Assembly: GCA_002433335.1 (NCBI GenBank)
Contig: DJHY01000174.1
Coordinates: 1 to 9,173, forward strand
Length of the DNA stretch: 9,173 nucleotides
Source: Rhodospirillaceae bacterium UBA6608
GTDB taxonomy: Bacteria > Pseudomonadota > Alphaproteobacteria > Rhodospirillales_A > Casp-alpha2
Reading direction: 5' to 3'
A program made the translations under genes and the position numbers. Below the pieces are notes generated by a model. The model did no database searches. It was not told where the DNA came from and was given only the letters and a program-made list of their open reading frames with translations. Each line of letters begins with the position of its first letter. Positions within the stretch are counted from its first letter, which is position 1. Of this stretch, positions 1 through 8,310 are shown piece after piece.

Positions 1-447
1 GCGCTGATCGCCTATCTGGTCGGCAACGCCGTGTTCGCCAACTATCTGCAACTTCATTACGTGCCCGGCTCGGGCGAGTTGGCGGTGTTCCTGGGCTCGC
101 TGGTCGGCGCTGCCCTGGGCTTCCTTTGGTACAACGCGCCGCCGGCCAAGGTCTTCATGGGCGACACCGGCTCGTTGTCTTTGGGCGGGGCGCTGGGTGC
201 GGTCGCCGTGATCACCAAGCACGAGTTGGTCCTGGCCATCGTCGGTGGGTTGTTCGTGCTCGAGACCGTGTCGGTCATCGTTCAGGTGATGTCGTTCAAG
301 CTGACCGGTCGCCGCGTGTTCCGCATGGCGCCGCTGCACCATCATTTCGAACAGAAGGGATGGGCTGAATCCACCATCGTCATCCGCTTCTGGATTATCG
401 CAACCATCCTGGCCCTGGCCGGCCTGGCAACCCTGAAGCTCAGGTAA
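1..447 (+). CDS. mraY: Phospho-N-acetylmuramoyl-pentapeptide transferase MraY, C-terminal part (5' end outside window)
   Basis: MraY is the integral membrane enzyme that moves phospho-MurNAc-pentapeptide from UDP onto undecaprenyl phosphate, giving lipid I. Only the last 148 residues are here; the frame is open from base 1 and ends at TAA 445-447. The E. coli protein is about 360 residues, so roughly 60% is missing upstream. The fragment carries the catalytic signature MGDTGSL (fragment residues 53-59, with the conserved Asp at 55) and the cytoplasmic [12 protein letters not shown] loop (about 109-120) with its His triad. At least four hydrophobic segments are visible, at about 27-46, 57-74, 77-96 and 124-146. 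The ending ATLKLR closely matches the E. coli terminus as I recall it. The AAGGAGG ribosome site for murD overlaps the stop codon, so the two genes are tightly joined. Identity is certain; only the N-terminal half cannot be assessed. Confidence 0.97.
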   Translation, partial: ALIAYLVGNAVFANYLQLHYVPGSGELAVFLGSLVGAALGFLWYNAPPAKVFMGDTGSLSLGGALGAVAVITKHELVLAIVGGLFVLETVSVIVQVMSFKLTGRRVFRMAPLHHHFEQKGWAESTIVIRFWIIATILALAGLATLKLR

Positions 448-452
448 GGAGG
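446..452 (+). promoter_or_regulatory. Shine-Dalgarno for murD, overlapping the mraY stop codon
   Basis: AAGGAGG lies 4 nt before the murD ATG at 457, and its first two bases are the last two of the mraY TAA. It favours the start at 457 over the in-frame ATG at 484, which would otherwise give a protein starting right at the Rossmann strand. Confidence 0.85.
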
Positions 453-456
453 CGCG

Positions 457-1890
457 ATGATCGATCTTTTCTATTTCTATCACATGCCGGTCGCGGTCCT
501 CGGCCTCGGGAAATCGGGGCTGGCGACCTGCAAGGCGTTGGAGATAAGCGAGGCCGAAGTCTGGGCCTGGGACGACAACGAGGACTCACGTCAGCGGGCC
601 CGCGAAATGGGCGTGCCTCTGGTCGATCTCTACACCTGTAATTGGAGCGAGCTGACGACCCTGGTCCTCAGCCCCGGCATTCCGCTGCATCATCCGGAGC
701 CGCACCCGGTGGTCAAGATGGCCCGGGAAGCCGGTGTCGAGATCGTCAGCGATATCGAACTTCTGGCCCGCGCCCAGCGCGACGCGGCCTATTTGGGCAT
801 TACCGGCACCAACGGCAAATCGACCACCACGTCGCTGATCGGCCACATCATGGAATTGGCCGGGCGCGAGGTTCAGATCGGCGGCAACCTGGGCACGCCC
901 GCGCTGACGTTCGACCCGCTGGAAGAAAACGGCACCTTCATCCTGGAGATGTCGTCATTCCAGTTGGACCTGACCGTGTCGATTACCTGGGACATCGCGG
1001 TCCTGCTGAATATCAGCCCCGATCATCTGGATCGCCACGGCGGCATGGACGGCTACATCGCCGCCAAGCGCCAGATCTTCCACCGCCAGACCGATCCCAA
1101 GTCGGCGATCATCGGTGTCGATGACAAGTATAGCGAAGCGATCTACGAAGAGCTGGCCGACATCGGCGATCAGATCATCGTTCCCATTTCGGGCGAACGG
1201 CGCATCCACGGCGGCGTCTACGCCATCGACGGCATTCTGATCGATGACATGGACGGGCGGGAAATTCCGGTCACGGACCTGCGCAACGTTCCGGCCCTGC
1301 AAGGCCCCCACAACTGGCAGAACGCCGCCGCTGCCTATGCGGCCTGCCGTCGCGCCGGAATCGAAGGCAGCGTCATCATGGCCTGCCTGCAAAGCTTCCC
1401 AGGGCTGGTCCATCGCCAGGAAGCGGTCGAGGTCGTCGACGGCATCGCCTTCGTCAACGATTCCAAGGCGACCAATGCCGTCGCCGCCGCCAAGGCCCTG
1501 GCCTGTTACGACGACATCTACTGGATTGCGGGCGGCAAGCCCAAGGACGGTGGGATCGACGGTTTGTCCGATTTCTATCCGCGTATCCGCCATGCCTTCC
1601 TGGTCGGCGAGGCCGCGCTCGGCTTCGGCCAGATGTTGGACGGCAAGGTGCCGTTCTCGATCTCGGGCGAGGTCGCGACCGCCGTCAAACAGGCGTTCGA
1701 ACTGGCGCGCAAGGAACGGCCTGGCAAGCCGGTGGTTCTGCTGTCGCCGGCCTGTGCGTCCTACGATCAGTTCACCGGGTTCGAAGCACGCGGTGATGCC
1801 TTCAAGGCCGCCGTCGAGGCATTGCCCGGCGAGCACTTGGACCCGTCCGAAGCGCCCGACGCGTTCAAATCCGGTGGGGAGGTTGCCTAG
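457..1890 (+). CDS. murD: UDP-N-acetylmuramoyl-L-alanine--D-glutamate ligase MurD
   Basis: MurD is the cytoplasmic ATP-dependent ligase that adds D-glutamate to UDP-MurNAc-L-Ala. At 477 residues it is somewhat longer than the E. coli protein (438), partly through an N-terminal stretch (MIDLFYFYH) and a roughly 20-residue tail. The N-terminal uridine-binding Rossmann motif VLGLGKSGLA is at 14-23. The central Mur ligase domain has the P-loop GTNGKSTTT (117-125), EMSSFQL (164-170), the LNISPDHLDRHG metal and ATP region (184-195) and Lys204, which aligns with the carbamylated lysine of E. coli MurD. The C-terminal domain has NDSKATN (334-340), GGKPK with Lys363, and SPACASYDQF (430-439), whose Ser435 together with Phe442 matches the D-Glu-binding pair. 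The gene starts 9 bp after mraY, and its TAG abuts the ftsW ATG. Motif assignments come from memory of the family; I see no abnormality. Confidence 0.98.
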   Translation: MIDLFYFYHMPVAVLGLGKSGLATCKALEISEAEVWAWDDNEDSRQRAREMGVPLVDLYTCNWSELTTLVLSPGIPLHHPEPHPVVKMAREAGVEIVSDIELLARAQRDAAYLGITGTNGKSTTTSLIGHIMELAGREVQIGGNLGTPALTFDPLEENGTFILEMSSFQLDLTVSITWDIAVLLNISPDHLDRHGGMDGYIAAKRQIFHRQTDPKSAIIGVDDKYSEAIYEELADIGDQIIVPISGERRIHGGVYAIDGILIDDMDGREIPVTDLRNVPALQGPHNWQNAAAAYAACRRAGIEGSVIMACLQSFPGLVHRQEAVEVVDGIAFVNDSKATNAVAAAKALACYDDIYWIAGGKPKDGGIDGLSDFYPRIRHAFLVGEAALGFGQMLDGKVPFSISGEVATAVKQAFELARKERPGKPVVLLSPACASYDQFTGFEARGDAFKAAVEALPGEHLDPSEAPDAFKSGGEVA

Positions 1891-3015
1891 ATGAGCACGC
1901 TGGCCCGCACCGATAATTCGATCCTGACCCGCTGGTGGTGGACCGTCGACCGCTGGAACCTGGCTGCCGTCATGGTTCTGGCGATGATCGGCATGGTCCT
2001 GGCCCTGGCCGCGTCGCCGCCGGTCGCCCAGCGTTTGGGCTTGGATACCTATTACTTCGCGGGCCGTCAGGCGGTCTATCTGGGTCTCGGCTTGTTCGTG
2101 CTGCTCTGCGCGTCGTTGCTGTCGCCCCGGGGCGTGCGCCGGGTCGCCATGGGCGTGCTGGGCCTGTCGATGGTGCTGATGGTCGCGGTTCTGGCCGTCG
2201 GCCCTGAGATCAAGGGTGCCACCCGCTGGCTCAGCTTCGGATCGTTTTCGTTGCAGCCGTCGGAATTCGCCAAACCCACCCTGGCCGTGACTGCGGCTTG
2301 GTTCTTCGCCCAGGCCCGGTTGCAGGAAGGTTATCCCGGCAATTTGGTCGCCACGGGCTTGTTCCTGATGGTCGCGGCGTTGTTGCTGATGCAGCCGGAC
2401 GTGGGCATGACCATGGTCGTCGCCTCGGTCTGGGGGGTGCAGTTCTTCCTGGCCGGATTACCCATCGTCATGGTCATGGGCATCGGTTGCGCCTTCCTCG
2501 CGGCCAGTGTCGGGGCCTATTTCACATTTGGCCACGTACGCGCGCGGGTGGATCGCTTCTTCGATCCCTCGGCGGGCGAGGGCTATCAGATCATGCGCTC
2601 GCTCGACGCCTTCCATAACGGGGGGCTGACCGGGCGCGGTCCGGGCGAGGGCCGGGTCAAGGAAGTCCTGCCCGACGCCCATACCGATTTCATCTTCGCC
2701 GTCGCGGGCGAGGAATTCGGCATGTTGGTCTGCGTCGCCATCGTGGCGCTGTTCGCTTTCGTCGTCGTGCGCGGCCTGTCCCGCGCCTACAAGGACGACA
2801 ACCTGTTCGTGCTGTTGGCCTCGGCGGGGCTGCTGGTTCAATTCGCGGTCCAGGCGATGATTAACCTCGCCTCGACCCTGCACCTGATCCCGCCCAAGGG
2901 CATGACCCTGCCGTTCGTGTCCTACGGTGGTTCGTCCACGGTCGCGATCGCACTCGGCTTCGGCCTGATGCTGGCCCTGACACGCTCCCGCCCGGGCGAA
3001 GGGGGTGGGCGATGA
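1891..3015 (+). CDS. ftsW: Septal peptidoglycan polymerase FtsW (SEDS family)
   Basis: FtsW is a polytopic SEDS glycosyltransferase that polymerises lipid II at the division septum with its partner transpeptidase FtsI/PBP3. The product has 374 residues (E. coli 414) and about ten hydrophobic segments after a short cytoplasmic N-terminus. Family signatures are GATRWLSFGSFSLQPSEFAK (109-128), QPD (168-170), and the large periplasmic loop with GRGPGEG (248-254) followed by PDAHTDFIFA (261-270). Asp266 aligns with the catalytic Asp297 of E. coli FtsW, and Glu258 with Glu289, the site of an activating mutation. PPKGMTLPFVSYGGSS (334-349) closes the active-site side. FtsW rather than RodA is favoured by its place between murD and murG. 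ATG 1891 directly follows the murD TAG, with GGGGAGG at 1876-1882 eight bases upstream. Its end overlaps murG by ATGA. Confidence 0.97.
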   Translation: MSTLARTDNSILTRWWWTVDRWNLAAVMVLAMIGMVLALAASPPVAQRLGLDTYYFAGRQAVYLGLGLFVLLCASLLSPRGVRRVAMGVLGLSMVLMVAVLAVGPEIKGATRWLSFGSFSLQPSEFAKPTLAVTAAWFFAQARLQEGYPGNLVATGLFLMVAALLLMQPDVGMTMVVASVWGVQFFLAGLPIVMVMGIGCAFLAASVGAYFTFGHVRARVDRFFDPSAGEGYQIMRSLDAFHNGGLTGRGPGEGRVKEVLPDAHTDFIFAVAGEEFGMLVCVAIVALFAFVVVRGLSRAYKDDNLFVLLASAGLLVQFAVQAMINLASTLHLIPPKGMTLPFVSYGGSSTVAIALGFGLMLALTRSRPGEGGGR

Positions 3016-4139
3016 CGGCGCAATTGGTCGTGCTCGCCGCCGGCGGCACCGGCGGTCATGTCTTCCCGGCGGAAGCCTTGGCGGCGGAACTGTTGGGCCG
3101 CGGCCATCGCCTGGCCCTGGTCACCGACCGGCGCGGCGGCAATTACGGCGGGGCCCTGGCCGACCTGGAAACCCATCGCATCCGGGCTGGCGGCATTGCG
3201 GGCAAGCGTTTGACCGCGCGCCTGGAAAGCGTGTTCGAATTGGGTCTGGGCATGTGGCAGGCGCGCGCCCTTCTGGCCAAACTGCAACCCGCTGCCGTGG
3301 TCGGGTTCGGCGGCTATGCCTCGGTCCCGACGATGATGGCCGCGACCTGGGCCGGAATGGCGACGGCGATCCATGAACAGAACGCGGTCCTGGGTCGGGC
3401 CAATCGCCTGTTGGCGACGCGGGTGCGGCGGATCGCGACCTCGATCGACGGCACGCAGATGATCCCCGACGCGGCCAAGGACAAGGTCCGGGTCACCGGC
3501 ATGCCGGTTCGCCCGGCGGTTCTGGCGGCGGCGGATGCGCCTTACGATGAAATCTCGGCGACGGGACCATTGAACCTGTTGATCACCGGCGGCTCGCAAG
3601 GGGCGCGGGTGCTGTCCGACGTGGTTCCGGCGGCCTTGGCGGCAATGCCGGAGGCGTTGAAGAAGCGCCTGAAAGTCACCCAGCAATGCCGGGCCGAAGA
3701 CCTGGACCGTGTCCGCACGGTCTACGAACAGGCCGGGATCGCGGCGGAATTGAACAGCTTCTTCGACGACATTCCAGCCCGTCTGGCGGCGACGCATTTG
3801 TTGATCGCGCGGGCAGGGGCCTCGACCGTGGCGGAAATGACGGCCATCGGGCGGCCCGGCATTTTGGTGCCGCTGCCCCATGCTATCGACAACCATCAAT
3901 TCGTGAACGCGCAGTCCGTGGACGAGGCCGGGGCCGGTTGGCTGATGGCCGAAGACGTGTTCACGCCCGAACGCTTGGCCGGTCGGCTGACCAGCCTGTT
4001 CGAAAATCCGCGTCATCTGGTTCATGCGGCGCATGCGTCGAAGCGCATCGGGCGTCCCGATGCGGCCCGCGCGTTGGCCGACATGGTGGTCGAGATGATG
4101 CCAAACGGAAACTCCAACGACGGAAGGCAGGCGGCATGA
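3012..4139 (+). CDS. murG: UDP-GlcNAc--lipid I GlcNAc transferase MurG
   Basis: MurG is a GT28/GT-B glycosyltransferase on the inner face of the membrane that transfers GlcNAc to lipid I, giving lipid II, the substrate of the neighbouring FtsW. It has 375 residues against 355 in E. coli. The N-terminal acceptor domain starts with the glycine loop [10 protein letters not shown] (11-20, conserved His16), then GFGGYAS (98-104) and HEQN (121-124). The C-terminal UDP-GlcNAc domain has GGSQGA (193-198) and the donor-binding stretch AGASTVAEM (268-276) followed by [17 protein letters not shown] (280-296). ATG 3012 overlaps the ftsW TGA by four bases, and a purine-rich AAGGGGG (2999-3005) sits 6 nt upstream. 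A short hydrophilic tail (about 363-375) follows the last helix. The 3' end overlaps murC by ATGA. Confidence 0.97.
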   Translation: MTAQLVVLAAGGTGGHVFPAEALAAELLGRGHRLALVTDRRGGNYGGALADLETHRIRAGGIAGKRLTARLESVFELGLGMWQARALLAKLQPAAVVGFGGYASVPTMMAATWAGMATAIHEQNAVLGRANRLLATRVRRIATSIDGTQMIPDAAKDKVRVTGMPVRPAVLAAADAPYDEISATGPLNLLITGGSQGARVLSDVVPAALAAMPEALKKRLKVTQQCRAEDLDRVRTVYEQAGIAAELNSFFDDIPARLAATHLLIARAGASTVAEMTAIGRPGILVPLPHAIDNHQFVNAQSVDEAGAGWLMAEDVFTPERLAGRLTSLFENPRHLVHAAHASKRIGRPDAARALADMVVEMMPNGNSNDGRQAA

Positions 4140-5596
4140 GAGCGCTCCCCCTCGATATCGGCACCCTGCATTTCGTCGGCATCGGCGGCATCGGGATGAG
4201 CGGCATCGCCGAGGTGCTGCACAGCCTGGGCTATTCGGTTCAGGGCTCCGACATCGCCGACAGCGCCAACGTCAAGCGCCTGCGCGACATGGGCATTGTT
4301 GTTCATATCGGCCATGACGCGGCCAACCTGGGCCCGGCCCAGGTGGTGGTGATTTCGTCGGCGGTCAAGCCGGACAACCCGGAAGTCGTGGCGGCGCGGC
4401 AGAACCTGATCCCGGTCGTGCGCCGGGCGGAAATGCTGGGCGAATTGATGCGCCTGAAATGGTCGATCGCGGTCGGCGGGACCCATGGCAAGACCACGAC
4501 GACGTCGCTGATTTCGGCGGTGCTGGATGGTGCCGGCCTGGACCCGACGGTGATCAACGGCGGCATCATCAATGCCTATGGCACCAATGCGCGCCTCGGC
4601 ACCGGCGACTGGCTGGTCGCCGAAGCGGACGAAAGCGACGGCACGTTCCTGAAACTGCCCGCGACCATCGCCGTGGTCACCAATATCGACCCGGAACATA
4701 TGGACCATTACGGCGACTTCGAAACCTTGAAGCGCGCCTTCGTCCAGTACGTCGAAAACATCCCGTTCTACGGCTTCGCGGTTCTGTGCATCGACCACCC
4801 CGAGGTTCAGAACCTGATCCCCCGCGTTTCCGACCGTCGGGTCGTGACCTACGGCTTCAGCCCGCAGGCCGACGTCCGCGCCGTCAACATGACGCCGGGC
4901 CTGGACGGCATCGCCTTTGACGCGGTGATCCGCAATCGTAAAACCGGCGAGGTCCGCGAGATCGCCGACCTGCATCTGCCGATGTATGGTCAGCACAATG
5001 TCCAGAACGCTCTGGCGGCGGTCGCCATCGCCAGCGAAATGGCGCTGTCCGATGCCGACATAGCCCGGTCCCTGGCCAAATTCGGCGGGGTCAAACGGCG
5101 CTTCACCCGCACCGGCACGGTTGGCGGCGTCACGGTGATCGACGATTACGGCCACCATCCGGTCGAGATCGCGGCGGTTCTGTCCGCCGCGCGCGATGCG
5201 ACGACGGGCAAGGTCGTGGCCGTGGTTCAGCCACATCGCTATACCCGCCTGCGCGACCTGTTCGAAGAATTCTGCACCTGCTTCAACGATGCCGACGCTG
5301 TCATCGTCGCCCCGGTCTATGCGGCGGGCGAGGCCCCGATCGAGGGCATCGACCAAAACGCCCTGGTCGAAGGGCTGAAGGTTCACGGCCACCGCAACGT
5401 GGTCGCTCTGTCCGGGCCGGAAGACCTGGCCCGCGTGGCCATGGACCTGACCGACAGCGGCGATTTCGTGGTTTGCCTGGGGGCGGGAACGATCAGCCAA
5501 TGGGCCAATGCCCTGCCCGAACAGATGCAGGAACTGGGTGGCGGCCTGCGGGAAATTCCCGGCGGTAACGGACGTAGTGGGGAGGCGGGCGCATGA
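4136..5596 (+). CDS. murC: UDP-N-acetylmuramate--L-alanine ligase MurC
   Basis: MurC is the cytoplasmic ATP-dependent ligase that attaches L-alanine to UDP-MurNAc, the first amino acid of the stem peptide. It has 486 residues (E. coli 491). The open frame runs further upstream inside murG, but homology to MurC begins at [18 protein letters not shown] (11-28). ATG 4136 overlaps the murG stop and has GGAAGG (4122-4127) 8 nt before it, so that start is chosen. Motifs in order are the uridine-binding glycine loop GIGGIGMSG (15-23), P-loop [10 protein letters not shown] (115-124), EADESDG (163-169), [11 protein letters not shown] (183-193), [11 protein letters not shown] (285-295), KRRFTRTG (320-327), [10 protein letters not shown] (336-345), QPHRYTR (365-371) and [10 protein letters not shown] (392-401). 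The DDYGHHP, QPHRYTR and APVYAAGE motifs separate it from MurD, MurE and MurF. A Gly-rich tail from about 468 looks dispensable. Confidence 0.97.
   Translation: MRALPLDIGTLHFVGIGGIGMSGIAEVLHSLGYSVQGSDIADSANVKRLRDMGIVVHIGHDAANLGPAQVVVISSAVKPDNPEVVAARQNLIPVVRRAEMLGELMRLKWSIAVGGTHGKTTTTSLISAVLDGAGLDPTVINGGIINAYGTNARLGTGDWLVAEADESDGTFLKLPATIAVVTNIDPEHMDHYGDFETLKRAFVQYVENIPFYGFAVLCIDHPEVQNLIPRVSDRRVVTYGFSPQADVRAVNMTPGLDGIAFDAVIRNRKTGEVREIADLHLPMYGQHNVQNALAAVAIASEMALSDADIARSLAKFGGVKRRFTRTGTVGGVTVIDDYGHHPVEIAAVLSAARDATTGKVVAVVQPHRYTRLRDLFEEFCTCFNDADAVIVAPVYAAGEAPIEGIDQNALVEGLKVHGHRNVVALSGPEDLARVAMDLTDSGDFVVCLGAGTISQWANALPEQMQELGGGLREIPGGNGRSGEAGA
5579..5585 (+). promoter_or_regulatory. Shine-Dalgarno for murB inside the end of murC
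   Basis: GGGGAGG lies 7 nt before ATG 5593 and 10 nt before the directly following ATG 5596. The spacing favours 5593 but does not exclude the second start, which would give a protein one residue shorter. Confidence 0.75.
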
Positions 5597-6537
5597 TGGC
5601 TGCGCAATTCGATACCTCGCTGTTGGACCGTCTGCCCCGCGCGCGGGGTCGCCTGACCGCTAATGCGCCGATGGCCGGGTTCTCCTGGTTCCGGGTCGGT
5701 GGTCTGGCCGAGGTTCTGTTCGAGCCGGCGGATGCCGATGATTTGGCGAGCTTCATGGCGGCGCTACCGGACGACGTGCCGGTGACGGTGATCGGCGTGG
5801 CCTCGAACCTGATGGTTCGCGACGGCGGCGTCGACGGCGTGGTCGTGCGCCTGGGTAAATCCTTCGCCGATATCTCTGTCGAGGGCGCGACCATCACCGC
5901 GGGTGCCGGGGCGATGGACGTCAACCTGGCCCGCGCCGCGCGGGATGCGGGCTTGACCGGATTTGAATTCCTGATCGGCATTCCGGGCACCCTGGGCGGG
6001 GCCTTGCGCATGAACGCCGGGGCCTACGGGGCCGAGATTTCCGATATTTTCGTGGCCGCACGGGCAGTGAACGGCAGGGGAGAGGTTGCGGCCCTCTCCC
6101 CGGCCGACATGGCCTTCGCCTATCGCCACTGCGGTCAGCCCGAAGACGTGATCTTCACCCAGGCAACCCTGCGCGGCGTGCCGGGCGATGTGTCGGCCAT
6201 TGCCGAACGCATGGCCGAAATCCAGAAATCGCGCGGTGAGACCCAGCCGGTCAAATCGCGCACCGGCGGATCGACCTTCGCCAACCCGGATGGCCACAAG
6301 GCCTGGGAACTGATCGACGAAGCCGGTTGCCGGGGCCTGACCCGAGGCGGCGCGCAGGTCTCGCCCCAGCACTGCAATTTCCTGATCAACACGGGTAACG
6401 CCACGGCGGCGGACCTGGAAGGACTGGGCGAGGAAGTGCGTCGCCGGGTGTTCGAAAAATCCGGGATCGAGCTGCATTGGGAAATCCGCCGCATCGGTCG
6501 TCCGGCGCAGCCCCCGGCGCGGGAGGTGCGGTCATGA
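5593..6537 (+). CDS. murB: UDP-N-acetylenolpyruvoylglucosamine reductase MurB
   Basis: MurB is the cytoplasmic FAD/NADPH enzyme that reduces UDP-GlcNAc-enolpyruvate to UDP-MurNAc, the substrate of MurC just upstream. At 314 residues it has the length of the shorter type II enzymes (S. aureus style) rather than E. coli type I (342). The FAD-binding domain shows [14 protein letters not shown] (32-45), [13 protein letters not shown] (68-80) and the [19 protein letters not shown] stretch (128-146). The substrate domain has AYRHC (176-180) with Arg178, GGSTFANP (225-232) with the proton-donor Ser227, and HWEIRRIG (295-302) with Glu297; the Arg/Ser/Glu set and its spacing match known MurB catalytic residues. 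The family's usual GGSN-like turn reads VASN here, a mild variation. The start overlaps the murC TGA (ATGATG) and the end overlaps ddl by ATGA. A strong hairpin sequence lies inside the gene at 6077-6101. Confidence 0.97.
   Translation: MMAAQFDTSLLDRLPRARGRLTANAPMAGFSWFRVGGLAEVLFEPADADDLASFMAALPDDVPVTVIGVASNLMVRDGGVDGVVVRLGKSFADISVEGATITAGAGAMDVNLARAARDAGLTGFEFLIGIPGTLGGALRMNAGAYGAEISDIFVAARAVNGRGEVAALSPADMAFAYRHCGQPEDVIFTQATLRGVPGDVSAIAERMAEIQKSRGETQPVKSRTGGSTFANPDGHKAWELIDEAGCRGLTRGGAQVSPQHCNFLINTGNATAADLEGLGEEVRRRVFEKSGIELHWEIRRIGRPAQPPAREVRS
6077..6101 (+). repeat. Perfect 9-bp GC-rich inverted repeat inside murB
   Basis: GGGGAGAGG (6077-6085) and its exact reverse complement CCTCTCCCC (6093-6101) flank a 7-nt loop. 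The RNA could form a stable stem-loop. No T-run follows (next bases GGCCGA), so it is not an intrinsic terminator. It encodes part of a variable surface turn of MurB ([10 protein letters not shown], 161-170) and the protein reads normally through it. Function, if any, is unknown. Confidence 0.7.
6521..6526 (+). promoter_or_regulatory. Shine-Dalgarno that sets the ddl start
   Basis: GGGAGG lies 7 nt before ATG 6534. It supports this start over the upstream in-frame TTG at 6477, which would add 19 non-conserved residues inside the end of murB. Confidence 0.8.
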
Positions 6538-7436
6538 CCAAACATGTCGCCGTGCTGATGGGCGGCTGGTCCGCCGAACGCGAGGTGTCGCTGGTGTCGG
6601 GCGCGGCCTGCGCCAAAGCGCTGAAGGAAGCGGGATACGACGTCGCGACAATCGACGTGCAGCGCGACGTGGGCGCCTTGATCACCCGCCTGTATCCGCG
6701 TCCGGACGTGGTGTTCAACGCCCTGCATGGCCGCTTCGGCGAGGACGGCTGCATTCAGGGCCTGCTCGATATTTTGGGCATCCCCTATACCCATTCCGGT
6801 CTGCTGGCCTCGGCCCTGGCCATGGACAAGGTGATGGCCAAGCAGTTGTTCCAGGCCCAGGGCATTCCCGTGGCCGAACACGTCATTGCGACCATCGAAC
6901 AGGCGCGGGCCAAGGAGCCGATGGCTCGGCCCTATGTGGCAAAGCCGATCAACGAAGGCTCCAGCGTCGGCGTGCATATCGTGCGCGAGGGCGACAACGA
7001 GCCGCCGTTCGAAGGTTCCGGCTGGAACTACGGCGAGGAAGTGATGTTCGAACGCTACATCCCCGGTCGCGAGCTGACTGTGTCGGTGATGGGCGGCAAG
7101 GCCGTGACAGTCACCGAGATCACGACCGCGCGCGGGTTCTACGATTACGACGCCAAATACGCCGACGGCGGGTCGATCCATGTCGTTCCCGCCGAGGTGG
7201 AAAAAGATGTGTTCGATCGGGCGATGGCACTGTCGGAACAGGCCTATGCCGCGGTCGGCTGCCGGGGGGTGGCGCGGGCCGACCTGCGTTACGACGGCAA
7301 AGACCTCTACATGCTGGAAATCAATACCCAACCGGGCATGACGCCCACGTCGCTGGTGCCGGAACAGGCCGCCTACAAGGGCATGTCCTTCCCAGACTTG
7401 GTCGCATGGATGGTTGAACAGGCGGAGTGCGATTGA
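6534..7436 (+). CDS. ddl: D-alanine--D-alanine ligase Ddl
   Basis: Ddl is a cytoplasmic ATP-grasp ligase that makes the D-Ala-D-Ala dipeptide later added by MurF to complete the UDP-MurNAc-pentapeptide. It has 300 residues (E. coli DdlB 306). The N-terminal motif GGWSAEREVSLVSG (10-23) contains Glu15, which binds the first D-Ala. NALHGRFGEDG (62-72), AMDK (96-99) and KPINEGSSVGV (137-147, the serine loop) follow. The omega loop FYDYDAKY (202-209) keeps the Lys-Tyr pair (208/209) typical of D-Ala-D-Ala ligases, arguing against a D-Ala-D-lactate enzyme of the VanA kind. Metal ligands are Asp250, Glu262 and Asn264, within RAD and LEINTQPGM. The start overlaps the murB stop (ATGA) and has GGGAGG 7 nt upstream. 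Its TGA shares one base with the ftsQ ATG. Position between murB and ftsQ is the classic ddlB place. Confidence 0.97.
   Translation: MTKHVAVLMGGWSAEREVSLVSGAACAKALKEAGYDVATIDVQRDVGALITRLYPRPDVVFNALHGRFGEDGCIQGLLDILGIPYTHSGLLASALAMDKVMAKQLFQAQGIPVAEHVIATIEQARAKEPMARPYVAKPINEGSSVGVHIVREGDNEPPFEGSGWNYGEEVMFERYIPGRELTVSVMGGKAVTVTEITTARGFYDYDAKYADGGSIHVVPAEVEKDVFDRAMALSEQAYAAVGCRGVARADLRYDGKDLYMLEINTQPGMTPTSLVPEQAAYKGMSFPDLVAWMVEQAECD
7424..7427 (+). promoter_or_regulatory. Shine-Dalgarno core (GGAG) that sets the ftsQ start
   Basis: GGAG within AGGCGGAG (7420-7427) lies 8 nt before ATG 7436. An in-frame GTG at 7427 would add only three residues and would overlap the ribosome site itself, so ATG 7436 is the better start. 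Confidence 0.7.
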
Positions 7437-8302
7437 TGGCCGACAAGAAGAAGACGGAAAGCAAGGACACCTCGAACGACGGCATGCTCGGCGCGCCGCG
7501 CAAACGCGTGATGCGCGGCCGGGTCAGCCGGGCGGTCGCCGCCGGCGGGGTCGCGGCCCTGTTGGGTGGCGCCGCGGTGGGCGGCTGGTGGGTCTGGACC
7601 CATGACATGATTTCAAGCGCCGCCGAACAGGCGCGCCTGTGGACGGTGGATCGCACTGCCGATGCGGGCTTGCGGATCGACGATATCTTCGTGACCGGTC
7701 GGTCGCAGACGACCCGCACCGATTTGCTGGCGGCGCTGCGCCTGACGCGTGGCGCGCCGATGTTCGGCTTCGATCCCGAAGATGCCCGCCGCCGGGTGGA
7801 AAAGCTGCCCTGGGTCAAACGCGCCGTGGTCGAACGGATGCTGCCCGGCACGGTAATGCTGCACATCGACGAACGCATGCCCCTGGCGCTGTGGCAGAAC
7901 AAGGGTGAATTTCATCTGATCGACGACGAAGGCGTGGTGATCCTCAACAAGGGGTTGGAGCGGTTCTCCGACCTGCCGATTGTCGTCGGCCCCGATGCTC
8001 CGAAACATGCCGCCGCCTTGCTGGAAACGCTGAAGGCCGAGCCGGATTTGATGAATCAGGTCCGCGCCGCCGTTCGCGTCTCGGGCCGCCGATGGACGCT
8101 GACCCTGGACAACGGCATCGACGTGCAACTGCCCGAAACCGACCCCGCTGGGGCCTGGGTCCGACTGGCCGAATACGAGCGCCAGCACAAGGTTCTGGCC
8201 CGCGATGTGGAGGTCCTGGACCTGCGTTTGCCGGACCGCCTGATCGTGCGCAAGGCATCGAAGCCCCGCCCGCCGCGCAAGCCCAAGGGTCAGGAAACCT
8301 GA
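7436..8302 (+). CDS. ftsQ: Cell division protein FtsQ
   Basis: FtsQ is a bitopic inner-membrane divisome protein that, in characterised bacteria, recruits FtsB and FtsL and links early and late division proteins. It has 288 residues (E. coli 276). A basic, polar cytoplasmic N-terminus (about 1-33, many Lys/Arg) precedes one membrane span (about 34-55, Ala/Gly-rich and ending WWVW). A POTRA domain follows at about 79-147 (IDDIFVTGRSQT at the start, then LTRGAPMFGFDPEDARRRVE and LPWVKRAVVERMLPGT), and then the beta domain (about 148-270, including LIDDEGVVI and VEVLDLRLPDRLIV). The C-terminus is a short Lys/Arg/Pro-rich tail (272-288). It shares one base with ddl (TGATG). Identification rests on topology, POTRA motifs and position between ddl and ftsA; sequence conservation in this family is low. 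Confidence 0.94.
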   Translation: MADKKKTESKDTSNDGMLGAPRKRVMRGRVSRAVAAGGVAALLGGAAVGGWWVWTHDMISSAAEQARLWTVDRTADAGLRIDDIFVTGRSQTTRTDLLAALRLTRGAPMFGFDPEDARRRVEKLPWVKRAVVERMLPGTVMLHIDERMPLALWQNKGEFHLIDDEGVVILNKGLERFSDLPIVVGPDAPKHAAALLETLKAEPDLMNQVRAAVRVSGRRWTLTLDNGIDVQLPETDPAGAWVRLAEYERQHKVLARDVEVLDLRLPDRLIVRKASKPRPPRKPKGQET

Positions 8303-8305
8303 ATT

Positions 8306-8310
8306 GAATC
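8306..8310 (+). promoter_or_regulatory. GANTC (CcrM-type) methylation site in the ftsA leader
   Basis: GAATC sits at the centre of the palindrome TTGAATCAA (8304-8312), 4-8 bases after the ftsQ stop. In alphaproteobacteria CcrM methylates GANTC, and GcrA reads such sites in promoters of division genes such as Caulobacter ftsZ. That this copy is regulatory is inference from its place in the only intergenic gap. Confidence 0.35.

Noticed and set aside
955..1836. Minus-strand open frame (293 codons) opposite murD
   Set aside because: Antisense shadow of murD with no motif.
3036..3047. Perfect 12-bp palindrome GCCGCCGGCGGC early in murG
   Set aside because: It encodes part of the mandatory glycine-rich loop (AAGGTGG), so the pattern is explained by protein constraint and GC-rich codons.
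2922..4034. Minus-strand open frame (370 codons) opposite murG
   Set aside because: Same antisense artefact of high-GC codon use; it covers murG and the end of ftsW, and the product is low-complexity Arg/Gln/Gly with no motif.
4022..5500. Long minus-strand open frame (492 codons) opposite murC
   Set aside because: It is antisense to a fully motif-supported murC, is Arg/Asp/His/Gly-rich in the manner of reverse-strand GC-rich codons, and shows no recognisable domain.
5549..5561. Palindrome CGGGAAATTCCCG about 30 bp before the murB start, as a possible operator
   Set aside because: It lies within murC codons (REIPG), matches no operator I can name, and there is no promoter-like sequence beside it. 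Short palindromes like this occur by chance.
6135..7331. Minus-strand open frame (398 codons) opposite murB and ddl
   Set aside because: It crosses two well-identified genes in antisense; no domain, no plausible ribosome site, composition of a shadow frame.
8290..8302. Small hairpin TCAGG-AAA-CCTGA over the ftsQ stop as a terminator
   Set aside because: Only a 5-bp stem with a 3-nt loop and no following T-run; too weak for an intrinsic terminator.
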